NCBI GenBank assembly: GCA_025210745.1
Contig: JAOARC010000047.1
Location: 1-64,000 of the forward strand
Source: Bacteriovoracaceae bacterium
GTDB taxonomy: Bacteria; Bdellovibrionota; Bacteriovoracia; Bacteriovoracales; Bacteriovoracaceae
Reading direction: 5' to 3'
Length of the DNA stretch: 64,000 nt
A program made the translations under genes and the position numbers. This document shows positions 27,275 through 35,920 of the stretch, in pieces; position 1 is the first letter of the stretch; each line of letters starts with the position of its first letter. The notes below the pieces were generated by a model, which made no database searches, had not been told where the DNA came from, and saw only the letters and a list, made by a program, of their open reading frames with translations.

Positions 27275-29287
27275 TTATAAAGTTGTTTGTGCATCAATAT
27301 CAACTTTTACGTTAATACCGCTTATTACCTGATAATTATCTTCAAATGAACTTATCAAGTTATGTAGTTGATTAAGATCATCGCTTTTTAACATTATCGC
27401 CCAAGTAAATTGGTTTGCTTTTTTTTCTATCATTAAAGGTGCTGGCCCATAAACTTTTACACTATCAAAGTATTCCATGGAAACAGATTGAAGCTTTCTT
27501 GAAACATCGCTAATAACACCAATAAGTTTATCTCTAAAACGAGATGAAAAATAAATCATTGCAAGCTTACTAAAAGGAGGACAATAACAAAACTGCCTAA
27601 GCTTAATTTCTTCTTTATAAAACTCTTCTATATTCTTTGAACCGACATATTCAAAAATAGGATGATCAGGATTCATTGTTTGAATAATAACTTTTCCAGT
27701 ATCACTATATCTTCCAGATCTTCCCGCAACTTGCTCACATAAAGCATAAGCTTTTTCACTTGCTCTAAAGTCAGCATAATTTAACATGGAATCAATACCT
27801 AACATTACTACAAGATTTACATTTTTAAAGTTATGTCCCTTAGCAATCATCTGAGTTCCAACCAGTACATCAATTTTGCCAGCATTAAAGTCATCTAGCT
27901 TCGTTGTAAGCTCTTTCATATTTTTGATTTCATCTCTATCGAATCGATCAATTTTATTATTTGGAAATAAAGAGCTTAGTAAAGTTTGAACCTTTTCAGT
28001 ACCGTATCCTTTATTAATAAGTGTTAAGTTACCACAATGGGGACATTGATCCGGTTTTTTAACTTTGTACTCACAGTGTGAACAACTTAGAATATTTTTG
28101 GCCTTAAAAAATCTTAAGTTATTTTCACATCCACAGTTTTCATTAACAAATTGGTATCCACAGGATCGGCACTGAATATAACTTGAATATCCAAGCTTAT
28201 TTATAAAGACGATAACTTGCTCACCTTTATCTAAACGCTCTTGAATTTGTTCTAATGATTTTGGATGAAGTGGCCATATATCTTCAGCAAGTTCCTTATC
28301 ATTTTTAATCTTTGTATCTACGATTTCAATTTTTGCAAAATTACTTGAAGCAGCTCTTTTTGTTAGCTGATAATACTTTTTTGATGGATCATCATCATTA
28401 AATGAAAAAAAGTTTTCAACGCTTGGTGTTGCACTTCCCATCAAGACTGTACAATTATTTATCTGAGCTTTTTTTACAGCAATATCTCTAGCATTATAAG
28501 TACATCTATCGTTTTGCTTAAATGAACTATCATGCTCTTCATCAACAATAACAAGCCCTAAGTTTTGAATAGGTAAAAAGATAGAACTTCTAACTCCCAT
28601 AACTAAAACGGGTTCATCTGATTCTTTTAAAGCCTTCCAAATCGTATATTTTTCAGAAGGAGTAATAGCACTGTGATAAGAATATACTTTTACCCCTAAG
28701 TATTCAGAGAACATATTTGTAAACTGAGGTGTTAAGTTTATCTCTGGTAACAAAAACTGTGCACTCTTTCCACTATCGATAACTTCTTTAATTAGTTGTA
28801 AAAAGACAATGGATTTTCCAGATCCAGTTACACCATGTATGTAATGACGATTAAACCCATTTTTAAGATCATTAGAAATAGAAGTTACAACCTCAATTTG
28901 CTCATCATTTAGTGAAAATGGTAGCTCTTTTTTCTTTCCTAAATTAAATTCTATTTTCTTAGGCCTTTTCATCATCTTAGGAAGGCAATCAAAAATAAGT
29001 TTTCCAAGACTATAATGATAGTACTTAGACATCCACTTATATAGCTCTAATTCATTTTCACCTACTGCAAGAGAACCTTTCACTCTTGAATCAACGCTTT
29101 TAATTTTATCTTTATCAAGTGCTCCTATTTGATCACCAGTACTTTGACCAAGAACGATTCCTTGACTCTTTCTTCTACCCAAAGGAACTTCGACCATATC
29201 ACCACTTAATAAAGTAAAGTCGCTTTTATAAGTTAAGATTGATTCTTTTTTTGGAAAATTAACTGCTATTTGATAATAATCAGACAT
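27275..29287 (-). CDS. priA: Primosomal protein N' (helicase PriA)
   Basis: 670 residues. Superfamily 2 helicase with Walker A GVTGSGKS, DEEHDSSFKQ (the PriA form of DEAH), GSATPSVE, zinc-binding cysteines in CRSCGYQF, CSHCEYKV and CPHCGN, and the motifs GTQMIAKGH and EQVAGRSGR. It restarts stalled replication forks by loading the replicative helicase. The first base of its ATG coincides with the end of uvrA, so the pair is coupled. It is shorter than E. coli PriA (about 730), mainly at the N-terminus. Confidence 0.96.
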   Translation of the reverse strand: MSDYYQIAVNFPKKESILTYKSDFTLLSGDMVEVPLGRRKSQGIVLGQSTGDQIGALDKDKIKSVDSRVKGSLAVGENELELYKWMSKYYHYSLGKLIFDCLPKMMKRPKKIEFNLGKKKELPFSLNDEQIEVVTSISNDLKNGFNRHYIHGVTGSGKSIVFLQLIKEVIDSGKSAQFLLPEINLTPQFTNMFSEYLGVKVYSYHSAITPSEKYTIWKALKESDEPVLVMGVRSSIFLPIQNLGLVIVDEEHDSSFKQNDRCTYNARDIAVKKAQINNCTVLMGSATPSVENFFSFNDDDPSKKYYQLTKRAASSNFAKIEIVDTKIKNDKELAEDIWPLHPKSLEQIQERLDKGEQVIVFINKLGYSSYIQCRSCGYQFVNENCGCENNLRFFKAKNILSCSHCEYKVKKPDQCPHCGNLTLINKGYGTEKVQTLLSSLFPNNKIDRFDRDEIKNMKELTTKLDDFNAGKIDVLVGTQMIAKGHNFKNVNLVVMLGIDSMLNYADFRASEKAYALCEQVAGRSGRYSDTGKVIIQTMNPDHPIFEYVGSKNIEEFYKEEIKLRQFCYCPPFSKLAMIYFSSRFRDKLIGVISDVSRKLQSVSMEYFDSVKVYGPAPLMIEKKANQFTWAIMLKSDDLNQLHNLISSFEDNYQVISGINVKVDIDAQTTL

Positions 29288-32082
29288 TAATCAAGCATTC
29301 CTTTTAAGTACCCAGCTGTAAAAGACTTTTTACTCTTAGCGACCTTTTGCGGAGTTCCCTGGCTTACAACTTTACCACCATGAACACCACCACCTGGTCC
29401 AAGATCAATAATATGATCTGCTGACTTTATCACATCAAGATTATGCTCAATAACAATCATACTATGTCCCTTATCAACAAGATCACTCATTGCATCTAAA
29501 AGAACCTGTACATCTTTAAAATGCAGCCCTGTTGTTGGCTCATCTAGTATATAAAGACAATGTCCCTTAGTAGACTTAGAAAGCTCTCTTGATAGCTTTA
29601 ATCTTTGGGCTTCCCCTCCAGATAATGTGGTTGAAGATTGTCCTAATTTTAAATATCCAAGCCCTACACTTTGAAGAGTACTTAAGATTCTATTTATTTT
29701 TTTATGGTGCTCAAAAAAGTCCTTTGCTTCATCAACGCTCATACCAAGAACATCAGCAATGCTCTTTCCTTTGTATAAAACATTTAAAGTTTCATCATTA
29801 TATCTTTTTCCATTACAAGAAGAGCATGTAATATAAACATCTGGCAAAAAGTTCATCTCAACTTTAATAACACCATTTCCTTCACAGGTCTCACATCTTC
29901 CGCCCTTTACATTAAAGCTAAAGCGACCTTGCTTATACCCTCTAATTTTGGATTCATTAGTACCGGCATAAAGAATTCTAATCTGATCAAAAAGTTTTGT
30001 ATAAGTTGCTGGATTTGATTTTGGTGTTCTTCCAATTGGAGATTGATCAATTTCTATAATCTGATCCACCTTGCTAGTAAGTTTACATGTTTTATAACAT
30101 TTTTTAGCAGGAGGAACTTTGCTAAAGCTAGCTTTAACAGCAGGAACTAATGCATTATGAATTAACGTAGATTTACCTGAACCACTAACACCTGAAACTA
30201 AACACATAACACCTAGTGGAAAATCTACATCTAAATTATCTAAATTATTTTTAGAGACACCTTTTAATGAAATCTCACCAATGGATTTTCTTCTTTTTTT
30301 AGGTACTTCAATTTTTAATTTTTTACTTAAATATTTACCTGTTATTGAATCGGACTTTTTAACAACTGACATTTTACCACTACTAATAATATGTCCGCCG
30401 TGAACACCAGCTCCAGGGCCTATATCAATAAGATAATCAGCCGCCTTCATGGTATCTTCATCATGTTCAACAACAACTACTGTATTTCCAAGATCTCTTA
30501 ACGATTTTAATGTTTCAATTAACTTATCATTATCTTTTTGATGAAGACCAATACTTGGCTCATCTAAAACATAGAGAACTCCAGATAAAGCAGAACCAAT
30601 CTGAGTAGCAAGTCTTATTCTTTGAGACTCTCCCCCCGAAAGGGTTGCACTACTTCTATTTAAAGTTAGATAAGTTAATCCCACATCAACTAAAAACTTT
30701 AGTCTATTATTTATTTCTTTTAATAATTTTTCAGCAATGATTTTTTGATGTTTCTTAAATTTTAGCTTTTGAAAGAAAGCATAAGCATTTTCAATGGACA
30801 TACTTGAGACATCCATAATTCCCTTACCATTAACTTCAACGTGTCTAGCATAATCATTTAATCTCATCCCATCACAATCTGGGCATGTTTCAATCATCAT
30901 ATATTGTTCTAGATTCGATCTAACTGAATCTGATGAACTTTCAAGATACCTTTTATTTAACCATTTATCTAAACCAGGAAAAGCTTTATTAAACTCATAG
31001 GCAGCATTAGAAGACTTAAATGTGTATTTATAAACCTTTGTACTTCCTTCAAAAATTATTTTTTTTACTTTAGCTGGCCATTTATCAATGGGAGTTGTTT
31101 CCTTTACACCCTCTTCTTCAAGTATGGATTTAACCATCGTGTAGTAAAAACCACCATTTTTTCCAAGTGGCAAAATAGCACCTTCTTTTATAGATAGTTC
31201 AGTTGAACTTATATATTTTGTTCTATCAAAAACTTTACTTACACCTAAGCCATTACAAGTTGAACAAGCTCCAATTGGTGAATTAAACGAAAATAATCTT
31301 GGCTCTAATGGCCTATAACTTTTACCACTTTTGTGACTATATAAATGCTCGGAAAAGAAAAACTCTTCTTTACCAATAAGAGCAATAAGGTTTCCTTCTC
31401 CAAACTTTAAAGCTTGTTCCACCGAATCATTAAGCCTTCCTTTAATACCAGGCTTTATAACGATTCTATCTATAACAATGTCTAAATTATTTTTCTTAGT
31501 TTTATATAACTTAACTGAATCATCTAAAGTTAAAATTTCTCCATTGGCTCTTACTCTTGAAAAACCTAATGATTGAAACTTTCCTAAAAGTTCTTTATGT
31601 TCACCTTTTTGATTAATAAGAACAGGAGCTAAAATTTGGACCTTTGACTTTTCAGGATGCTTTAAAATTCTTTTTACTATATCAGAAGCACTTTGTGATT
31701 CTAAAACCTCACCACTGATAGGACAGTGAGCTGTTCCAAGTCTTGCATAAAACACTCTTAGATAATCATAAATTTCTGTAATTGTTCCCACTGTTGATCT
31801 TGGATTTTTAGACGTACTTTTTTGATCAATTGCAATAGCAGGGCTAAGACCTGTGATACTTTCAACTTCAGGAGCTTCCATTTGTCCTAAGAATTGTCTT
31901 GCATAAGATGATAAAGATTCAATATATCTTCTTTGTCCTTCTGCATATAATGTATCAAAAGCTAGTGAGGATTTTCCACTTCCACTTGGTCCTGTAATAA
32001 CAGTTAGTGAGTTTCTAGGGATTTCAACATCTATATTTTTAAGATTATGTACTTTAGCGCCTGTTATCGTAATTTTTTTCAT
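29287..32082 (-). CDS. uvrA: Excinuclease ABC subunit A
   Basis: 931 residues from the ATG at 32082, where the protein begins [16 protein letters not shown] as expected for UvrA; a longer frame to 32118 would use TTG and a non-family leader. It has two ABC modules ([27 protein letters not shown]), zinc fingers ([16 protein letters not shown] and CSSCNGKR), signatures TLSGGESQR and [10 protein letters not shown], and [10 protein letters not shown] / [10 protein letters not shown]. It recognises bulky DNA lesions with UvrB. No clear ribosome site is visible and I saw no LexA-like box upstream. Confidence 0.97.
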   Translation of the reverse strand: MKKITITGAKVHNLKNIDVEIPRNSLTVITGPSGSGKSSLAFDTLYAEGQRRYIESLSSYARQFLGQMEAPEVESITGLSPAIAIDQKSTSKNPRSTVGTITEIYDYLRVFYARLGTAHCPISGEVLESQSASDIVKRILKHPEKSKVQILAPVLINQKGEHKELLGKFQSLGFSRVRANGEILTLDDSVKLYKTKKNNLDIVIDRIVIKPGIKGRLNDSVEQALKFGEGNLIALIGKEEFFFSEHLYSHKSGKSYRPLEPRLFSFNSPIGACSTCNGLGVSKVFDRTKYISSTELSIKEGAILPLGKNGGFYYTMVKSILEEEGVKETTPIDKWPAKVKKIIFEGSTKVYKYTFKSSNAAYEFNKAFPGLDKWLNKRYLESSSDSVRSNLEQYMMIETCPDCDGMRLNDYARHVEVNGKGIMDVSSMSIENAYAFFQKLKFKKHQKIIAEKLLKEINNRLKFLVDVGLTYLTLNRSSATLSGGESQRIRLATQIGSALSGVLYVLDEPSIGLHQKDNDKLIETLKSLRDLGNTVVVVEHDEDTMKAADYLIDIGPGAGVHGGHIISSGKMSVVKKSDSITGKYLSKKLKIEVPKKRRKSIGEISLKGVSKNNLDNLDVDFPLGVMCLVSGVSGSGKSTLIHNALVPAVKASFSKVPPAKKCYKTCKLTSKVDQIIEIDQSPIGRTPKSNPATYTKLFDQIRILYAGTNESKIRGYKQGRFSFNVKGGRCETCEGNGVIKVEMNFLPDVYITCSSCNGKRYNDETLNVLYKGKSIADVLGMSVDEAKDFFEHHKKINRILSTLQSVGLGYLKLGQSSTTLSGGEAQRLKLSRELSKSTKGHCLYILDEPTTGLHFKDVQVLLDAMSDLVDKGHSMIVIEHNLDVIKSADHIIDLGPGGGVHGGKVVSQGTPQKVAKSKKSFTAGYLKGMLD

Positions 32083-32175
32083 AAATAACAATATAATAGG
32101 GCCAAGAAAGTATGCCAAGCTGACACTAATGACACGCTGCCATCAACTAAGTGCTTAATATTATACAAAAACTAG

Positions 32176-32192
32176 CTGGCACGCTCATTGCG
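32176..32192 (+). promoter_or_regulatory. Sigma-54 promoter of the exported S8 protease
   Basis: CTGGCACGCTCATTGCG matches the sigma-54 consensus (TGGCAC, 5 bases, TTGC) perfectly at the -24 GG (32178-32179) and -12 GC (32190-32191). Transcription would start near 32203, leaving a leader of about 34 bases before the ATG at 32237. That start has AAAGGG as ribosome site. The ATG at 32204 would then have essentially no leader. Confidence 0.8.
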
Positions 32193-32236
32193 TATATATA
32201 GGCATGACTCAAGGAATGGGTCATAAAGGGAATAAT

Positions 32237-33580
32237 ATGAAAAGGATTTCACTGTTAGTCATAATGAGCGCTTTATTAGCTTCTTGTGGTAAGGAATTGG
32301 CGCAAATTCAGGGAGCTCCACAATCACAAAACCAAGCGGGTATAATTGCTAGCTGTACAACAAAGGAAGTTGCTCAGTCTTTAGCAACTACTCATGGTTT
32401 CAAATACAGAGTTATTAATAAAAAAGCTAAGCTTATTGAATTTGTTGGTATCTCATCTAAAGAGCTTAAAAAACTTCTACCTAAAGCAAAATTAACTCAA
32501 AATATTGTTTACGATAAACCTGTTGTAAAGTCCGATCAATTTGCAGCATCTAGTGTTTCTAATACACCCTTTTATGGTGCTCACACTCCTTCTTACAGAA
32601 ATTCGCAAAGTGCAAACTACTTTGATCATTTATCTCAAATAGAAGCTGCAAGCTTAGGCCAATACCAAGGTCAAGGTGTAACAATTGCTATTGTAGACAC
32701 AGGTGTTTACTATAACCACCCTCACTTAAGTCCAAATATTAAAACAAATCCAAGCGAGTCTCATGGATCAAATGCTGATCATATTGATAATGATGGCAAT
32801 GGTTTAGTAGATGATTATGCTGGATGGGATTTTTATAATAATGATGCATACCCTATTGATGATAATGGACATGGAACTCATGTTGCAGGACTTGCGGCAG
32901 GTACTTTAGGAGGTATCGCACCAAAAGCTAAAATTCTACCTATTAAGGTTTTAAACTCACAAGGATCAGGAGATCTTGGAACTATCGCTCAAGGTATTCT
33001 TTATGCTATTGATATGAATGCTGATATTATTAATTTATCTCTTGGAGGAAACGTTTCTACAATTACTTCTGATGTTCAAAATCTAATTAACGTTGTTGTT
33101 AGTGGCAAATCTCATAATACTCTAATGATCACAGCAAGTGGAAATGGCGGATCTGATGGCGTGGGAGATTGTAATGATGCTGCTCCTGTTTACCCAGCTA
33201 ATATTAATAGTAATAATGTTATATCAGTTGGTGCTGTTAATAGTTTTAACAGATTAACTAGCTATTCTAACTTTGGGCAAAATACTGTGCATATAGCAGC
33301 ACCAGGTGGAGATAGTTTCACAGGAGGACTTCTTTCAACAGATATTCCCTACTGCAATGGACCATGTAATGAAGATAGCCATGCTTATACAAATAAAATG
33401 GGAACAAGTATGGCCACACCAATTGTCTCCGGCCTAGCAGCCCTAATCAAAAGTAAATATCCTAACTATACTTATTTGCAAATAAGAGAACTCATATTAA
33501 ACACTGGCGTTTATAGCAGTGACTTGGATGGATTTATTCAATCAAAAAGTGTGGTAAATGTTAAAAATGCCTTACAATGA
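32237..33580 (+). CDS. Subtilisin-like serine protease, lipoprotein
   Basis: 447 residues from the ATG at 32237. Lipoprotein signal peptide with lipobox LLAS-C (Cys17), a propeptide-like region (about 40-130), then a peptidase S8 domain with Asp154 (AIVDTGV), His212 (NGHGTHVAGLAAG), oxyanion Asn303 (ASGNGG) and Ser391 (GTSMATP). It has no long C-terminal extension. It is exported and lipid-anchored, and probably digests protein at or outside the outer membrane. A sigma-54 promoter lies just upstream. Its last 9 bases overlap the convergent trypsin-like protease gene. Confidence 0.93.
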   Translation: MKRISLLVIMSALLASCGKELAQIQGAPQSQNQAGIIASCTTKEVAQSLATTHGFKYRVINKKAKLIEFVGISSKELKKLLPKAKLTQNIVYDKPVVKSDQFAASSVSNTPFYGAHTPSYRNSQSANYFDHLSQIEAASLGQYQGQGVTIAIVDTGVYYNHPHLSPNIKTNPSESHGSNADHIDNDGNGLVDDYAGWDFYNNDAYPIDDNGHGTHVAGLAAGTLGGIAPKAKILPIKVLNSQGSGDLGTIAQGILYAIDMNADIINLSLGGNVSTITSDVQNLINVVVSGKSHNTLMITASGNGGSDGVGDCNDAAPVYPANINSNNVISVGAVNSFNRLTSYSNFGQNTVHIAAPGGDSFTGGLLSTDIPYCNGPCNEDSHAYTNKMGTSMATPIVSGLAALIKSKYPNYTYLQIRELILNTGVYSSDLDGFIQSKSVVNVKNALQ

Positions 33581-34495
33581 CAACTGATATAACTGATCAA
33601 TAATAACTTCAGATTTTAAGATAAGCTCTTGCCTACCTTCTTCTGAGTCATCAGTACAGTTTTGTCCTTGATTATTACATTTATTAGATTCAAAACACCC
33701 TTTTGTAACATTATAAACATAATCCTGTTTTCCAGCAAAAAGCAAACCTAATACATCATGATTTTTTTTACTGAAAATAGGAGAACCAGAGCTTCCACCA
33801 TAAGTATCGACATTTGCCATAAAAAAGTTTTCACTCGTTTTTAATATCTTAGCACCTTTTATATATTTCTTAGGTAGTCCAGAGGGATGACTAATATTAT
33901 AAAGCTCTGTTTTATTAAGATAATTAAAATCGTAGCTAAGTTTTGTTATATAAGTATGAGCAACTTTGCGTTTTAACTTTATAATTGCAAAATCTTTTTG
34001 ATAGTCCAAATGACCATATAGAACTCTACTACACTCATATATATTTTTTGCAGGAATTGCCGTAAGATTAATTTTTTCTTTTTTACTATATTCATAATTA
34101 AAAACCCATAATGAGTCTTTGCATAATGGCGTGTTTTCTAAATGAACAGTCCCCTCTTTTTCCTGAATACAATGAGCAGCTGTTAACATTATATCATCAG
34201 CAATCATAAAGCCCGTACAATCAGATATTGCCGGCTGAGAAGCATACTTTTCAAAAGAACATATATTGCCAAAGTCTTTAGAGCTAAGGCTACGGATATT
34301 TAAAATCTTTGCCGTATTATTTGAGGAAAACAAAACATCATCTTTATAAAACCTCGCCGCTACGGATAAAGAGTTCTTCTTAACCCTAGCATCTTTTACT
34401 TTATATATATCTATCCTACTATCTACTCCATAAATAACATGCTCCTTAGCAAGTAAAGAAGTCATCCCTAAAAGTAGCATCATCAGCCATTGCAT
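33572..34495 (-). CDS. Exported trypsin-like serine protease
   Basis: 307 residues with a short signal peptide (MQWLMMLLLGMTSLLA). Chymotrypsin-fold catalytic residues: His108 in MLTAAHC, Asp168 in KDFAIIKL, and Ser236 in GGSSGSP. The order and the HPSGLPKKYIKGAK block resemble the glutamyl-endopeptidase (V8, S1B) group. Many cysteines suggest disulphides and an extracytoplasmic location. It is convergent and overlapping with the S8 protease gene, so the two exported proteases form a tail-to-tail pair. Confidence 0.88.
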   Translation of the reverse strand: MQWLMMLLLGMTSLLAKEHVIYGVDSRIDIYKVKDARVKKNSLSVAARFYKDDVLFSSNNTAKILNIRSLSSKDFGNICSFEKYASQPAISDCTGFMIADDIMLTAAHCIQEKEGTVHLENTPLCKDSLWVFNYEYSKKEKINLTAIPAKNIYECSRVLYGHLDYQKDFAIIKLKRKVAHTYITKLSYDFNYLNKTELYNISHPSGLPKKYIKGAKILKTSENFFMANVDTYGGSSGSPIFSKKNHDVLGLLFAGKQDYVYNVTKGCFESNKCNNQGQNCTDDSEEGRQELILKSEVIIDQLYQLSL

Positions 34496-34632
34496 ATAAG
34501 CGAACCCTTGTATCTAACTATAAAAAGTAATAATACTGGCAAAGTATCCTTTTTCAATTTAAATACAAGTATTTGAAATCATTACATGAAAAAAGTAATA
34601 CTCTATAAAAAAATTACACAAAGCACAAAAAG

Positions 34633-34657
34633 CACACTACTTTTATGACGTAGTGTG
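34633..34657. promoter_or_regulatory. Perfect inverted repeat upstream of deamidase-like gene
   Basis: CACACTAC (34633-34640) and GTAGTGTG (34650-34657) form a perfect 8-bp inverted repeat with a 9-base centre, about 40 bases before the ATG at 34697. No T-tract follows, so a terminator is unlikely. It could be an operator for a dimeric regulator or a hairpin in the leader. Confidence 0.45.
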
Positions 34658-34696
34658 ATAAAGCTATGATAAATTACGTATTTTAGGGAGACTTCT

Positions 34697-35881
34697 ATGA
34701 ATAAGAAACTATTAATTTCATCACTCTTTCTTTGCTATGGAGCAATGGCCCAGGTAAGCCCTCTATCTGGCTATCAAACAACAAATATATCAATTTCTGA
34801 TGCTGAACAAGTTTGGAAAAATATGAAAACAAGCTTTATTAAAAAAAGTGAGTGTTTTAATAGGGCTCAAAGCTGGACTTATGATACAGAAAAAAAGTTT
34901 GGTTTTAAGGGAAAAAAAATTCTAATTCACTATTCATATAAATACAATCAAGAGCTTAGTGCAAAGTGGGGATTTCATATTGCACCCGTTTATAATGTTG
35001 AAGGTGAGGATATTGTCTTTGATAAAGGCTTTGGATCTTGGCTTCACACACCTATTACAAAAAAAATGTGGGAAGAAAAATTTCTTGGAGCAGGAACAAG
35101 TAAACTTGTAGAAAAGAGAATTAAACTTGATAAAAAAAGATCTGAGCTTAATCAAGACCTTAAAAGTCTTGACCCAGAAGGAGACTTTTACTTTGAAAAA
35201 AGACTTAAAATTAAAAAGAAGTTACAAGAAGTAAAAGAAGAAATGATATATTTTGGTGTAACTGATTCTGAGCTAAAAAAGCAAAAACCAAAGAAAATAG
35301 AACAATTAGAAAGAACTATTTCTTTTTTAAAAGAAGAATTAAGTAAAGTAAAAACAACTGCTATAAAAAATTCTGTATCTTATCAATTAAAAAATGCTAA
35401 AAGCTTGCTCAAAAAAGTAAAAAGAAATTTGAATTATGCTGCTCATATTCAATGTAAGAAAATTGATAGTATTGAAGAGCTAGACTTTGGTCAAACAAAA
35501 GCTTGGTGCTATATTCAAGAAGTTAGCCAATACTATTGGGGAGTACCTCAGTTAAGACTATTAAACTATGGGCAGTACTCTAGACCATATGAAGATGAAT
35601 TATCATCAAAGAGAATTGCTGGCGAAGCTTATATAATGGATAAGTTTAATATGGAACAGGTTTGGATCGCAAGAAAACAAGCCTTTGGAAGAGAATATAA
35701 GGAAATTTGGAAAAAAGAGTACGATCAAAAAGAATACGAAAAGAATAAAGATAAGATTGAAAAGAAAAAGGACAAAGAAAAACAAAGAGCTAAAAGAGCA
35801 AAGAAGAGAGCTCTAGAAAAAGAACAAAGAAAAAAAGAAAGAGAGCAAAGACGAAGAAATAGAAGAAACTCGAGAAACTAA
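34697..35881 (+). CDS. Exported protein-glutaminase-like enzyme with coiled coil
   Basis: 394 residues with a signal peptide (MNKKLLISSLFLCYGAMAQ). Residues 45-125 match the protein-glutaminase (protein deamidase) core in order: Cys53 in ECFNRAQSW, His94 in WGFHIAPVYN, and Asp109 in IVFDKGF, a Cys-His-Asp triad that deamidates glutamine side chains in proteins. A lysine-rich coiled-coil insertion (about 140-245) and a second domain with Cys and Trp (IQCKK, AWCYIQEV, YYWGVP) follow. The last 60 residues are extremely K/R/E-rich. A GGGAG ribosome site precedes the ATG. Catalysis is inferred from the triad. The long basic tail is odd and could bind nucleic acid or surfaces. Confidence 0.7.
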   Translation: MNKKLLISSLFLCYGAMAQVSPLSGYQTTNISISDAEQVWKNMKTSFIKKSECFNRAQSWTYDTEKKFGFKGKKILIHYSYKYNQELSAKWGFHIAPVYNVEGEDIVFDKGFGSWLHTPITKKMWEEKFLGAGTSKLVEKRIKLDKKRSELNQDLKSLDPEGDFYFEKRLKIKKKLQEVKEEMIYFGVTDSELKKQKPKKIEQLERTISFLKEELSKVKTTAIKNSVSYQLKNAKSLLKKVKRNLNYAAHIQCKKIDSIEELDFGQTKAWCYIQEVSQYYWGVPQLRLLNYGQYSRPYEDELSSKRIAGEAYIMDKFNMEQVWIARKQAFGREYKEIWKKEYDQKEYEKNKDKIEKKKDKEKQRAKRAKKRALEKEQRKKEREQRRRNRRNSRN

Positions 35882-35886
35882 ATAAG

Positions 35887-35915
35887 AAGCCCCATTTTAT
35901 CATAGATGGGGCTTT
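35887..35915 (+). terminator. Intrinsic terminator after deamidase-like gene
   Basis: AAGCCCCAT (35887-35895) pairs with ATGGGGCTT (35906-35914) around a 10-base loop, followed by a short T run. It begins 6 bases after the stop codon. Confidence 0.85.
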
Positions 35916-35920
35916 GTTAT

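Noticed and set aside
32083-32236. LexA-type SOS box between uvrA and the protease gene
   Set aside because: No palindrome of the TTACnnnGTAA kind or of other known LexA types was found.
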